Below, piece by piece: positions 5,164 to 5,786 of a stretch of 5,786 nt of DNA; position 1 is the first letter of the stretch; each line of letters begins with the position of its first letter. This DNA is from Planctomycetota bacterium. GTDB lineage: Bacteria; Planctomycetota; Phycisphaerae; WQYP01. The notes below the pieces were generated by a model that saw nothing but the letters and a program-made list of their open reading frames with translations, did no database searches and was not told the DNA's origin. A program made the position numbers and the translations under genes. The stretch is from the NCBI GenBank assembly GCA_021816165.1, contig JAKAYZ010000186.1, positions 1-5,786 on the forward strand. Direction: 5' to 3'.

Positions 5164-5786
5164 TCATCCGTTCATGTGAGCGCTGGCCTGGTTGGGAACG
5201 CATCCATTGGGAGCCGCCTCCGCGGCGGGGAAGTATAACACCCACCCGATTAACACCAGTCCAATAACGCCAAAACCGCTCGCCCAGAACAAGGCCACGC
5301 CTCCGGCACCGTGGGCGGCGGAAAAAATATCCAGCGCCGGGGCGAAGCCCGCCCATACCGGCGATACCTGGGTAAACTCTGCTACCAGATACCACGCCAG
5401 CGGCCCCAGGACATACAAAAAACTTAAAATTCCTGACGCTATCGCTCCGCTTTCACGGTACCGTGCGGCAATGACGACGATTCCAAAAGCGAAAATCCCC
5501 CAGCAAAGCTGCACTCCCAGGCATTGCCAAAGCGCTCCGGCCGCAGGTGCGCCGAAGTAAAATGCCAGCCACAGTGCCGGCAGGCTGCCGGCGGCTATGC
5601 CCAACCAGCCAATCAGCAGCGACTTGACGCGCCGGTCCGCCCCGGGCCGCAGCGCCAGCGCCGGCCCCACCAGAAACCACAAAAAACCCAGGGCCAAATT
5701 CGCATACAGCCAAGTGCGAGTCCACCATCCCGTTGGGGATGGGACCGCTCCCCATTGCCATCCCGCCCCCGCTACCAGTAAAGCCC
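5164..5786 (-). CDS. Multi-pass membrane protein of unknown family (5' end outside window)
   Basis: The minus-strand frame is open from the right edge to TGA at 5166-5164, leaving about 207 C-terminal residues. The TTG at 5697 is an internal codon, because the frame reads on without a stop to the edge. From the edge it shows the end of one hydrophobic segment, then a Trp-rich loop (WQWGAVPSPTGWWTRT). About five further membrane segments follow: LYANLALGFLWFLVGPALAL; SLLIGWLGIAAGSLPALWLA; a Trp/Cys-containing one ending FGIVVIA; ILSFLYVLGPLAWYLVAEF; and FGVIGLVLIGWVLYF. A basic loop (RPGADRRVK) after the second visible segment suggests a cytoplasmic side. The tail (AAEAAPNGC onwards) is soluble and ends in Gly. 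I recognise no catalytic or transport signature. It is transcribed towards pduO with 142 bases between them, so they could share a transcript or be separately promoted. Confidence 0.75.
   Translation of the reverse strand, partial: ALLVAGAGWQWGAVPSPTGWWTRTWLYANLALGFLWFLVGPALALRPGADRRVKSLLIGWLGIAAGSLPALWLAFYFGAPAAGALWQCLGVQLCWGIFAFGIVVIAARYRESGAIASGILSFLYVLGPLAWYLVAEFTQVSPVWAGFAPALDIFSAAHGAGGVALFWASGFGVIGLVLIGWVLYFPAAEAAPNGCVPNQASAHMNG

Noticed and set aside
5018..5395. 125-codon minus-strand open frame between the two minus-strand genes
   Set aside because: Most of it overlaps the membrane protein in a different frame, and its Arg/Gly-rich composition looks like a shadow.

Overview
This is a GC-rich bacterial window with six protein-coding genes: four on the plus strand in the left three quarters and two on the minus strand at the right end. 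I see no RNA genes, insertion sequences, CRISPR arrays or long repeats. Codon use looks even throughout, with no sign of a recent insertion. The mix of an AraC regulator beside a phytanoyl-CoA-dioxygenase-like oxygenase, a DUF3592-type membrane protein and a stand-alone PduO-type adenosyltransferase fits the Planctomycetota/Verrucomicrobiota/Lentisphaerota group. That placement is an inference from gene content, not from any marker gene.

Layout. Positions 3-902 hold the C-terminal FAD-binding half of a class I DNA photolyase, cut by the left edge. Positions 1002-1934 hold an AraC-family regulator with an N-terminal cupin-like sensor. After a 171-base gap with a 16-base near-palindrome just before the ribosome binding site, positions 2106-2936 hold an Fe(II)/2-oxoglutarate oxygenase of the PhyH family. 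A 247-base gap follows with no convincing gene. Positions 3184-4404 hold a four-helix membrane protein with a DUF3592-like extracytoplasmic domain and a C-terminal beta-rich domain. This gene converges on the minus-strand pair: a PduO-type corrinoid adenosyltransferase (5021-4461) and, upstream of it, an unidentified multi-pass membrane protein cut by the right edge (5786-5164).

Functional links. The most plausible unit is the AraC regulator with the PhyH oxygenase: same strand, adjacent, with operator-like symmetry between them. The photolyase (UV repair), DUF3592 protein and adenosyltransferase (coenzyme B12 formation) look like independent housekeeping or accessory genes. I did not find a clear new multi-gene system here. 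The best leads are the regulator-oxygenase pair, the palindromic sites before the oxygenase and before pduO, the DUF3592 protein's domain layout, and the unidentified membrane protein.
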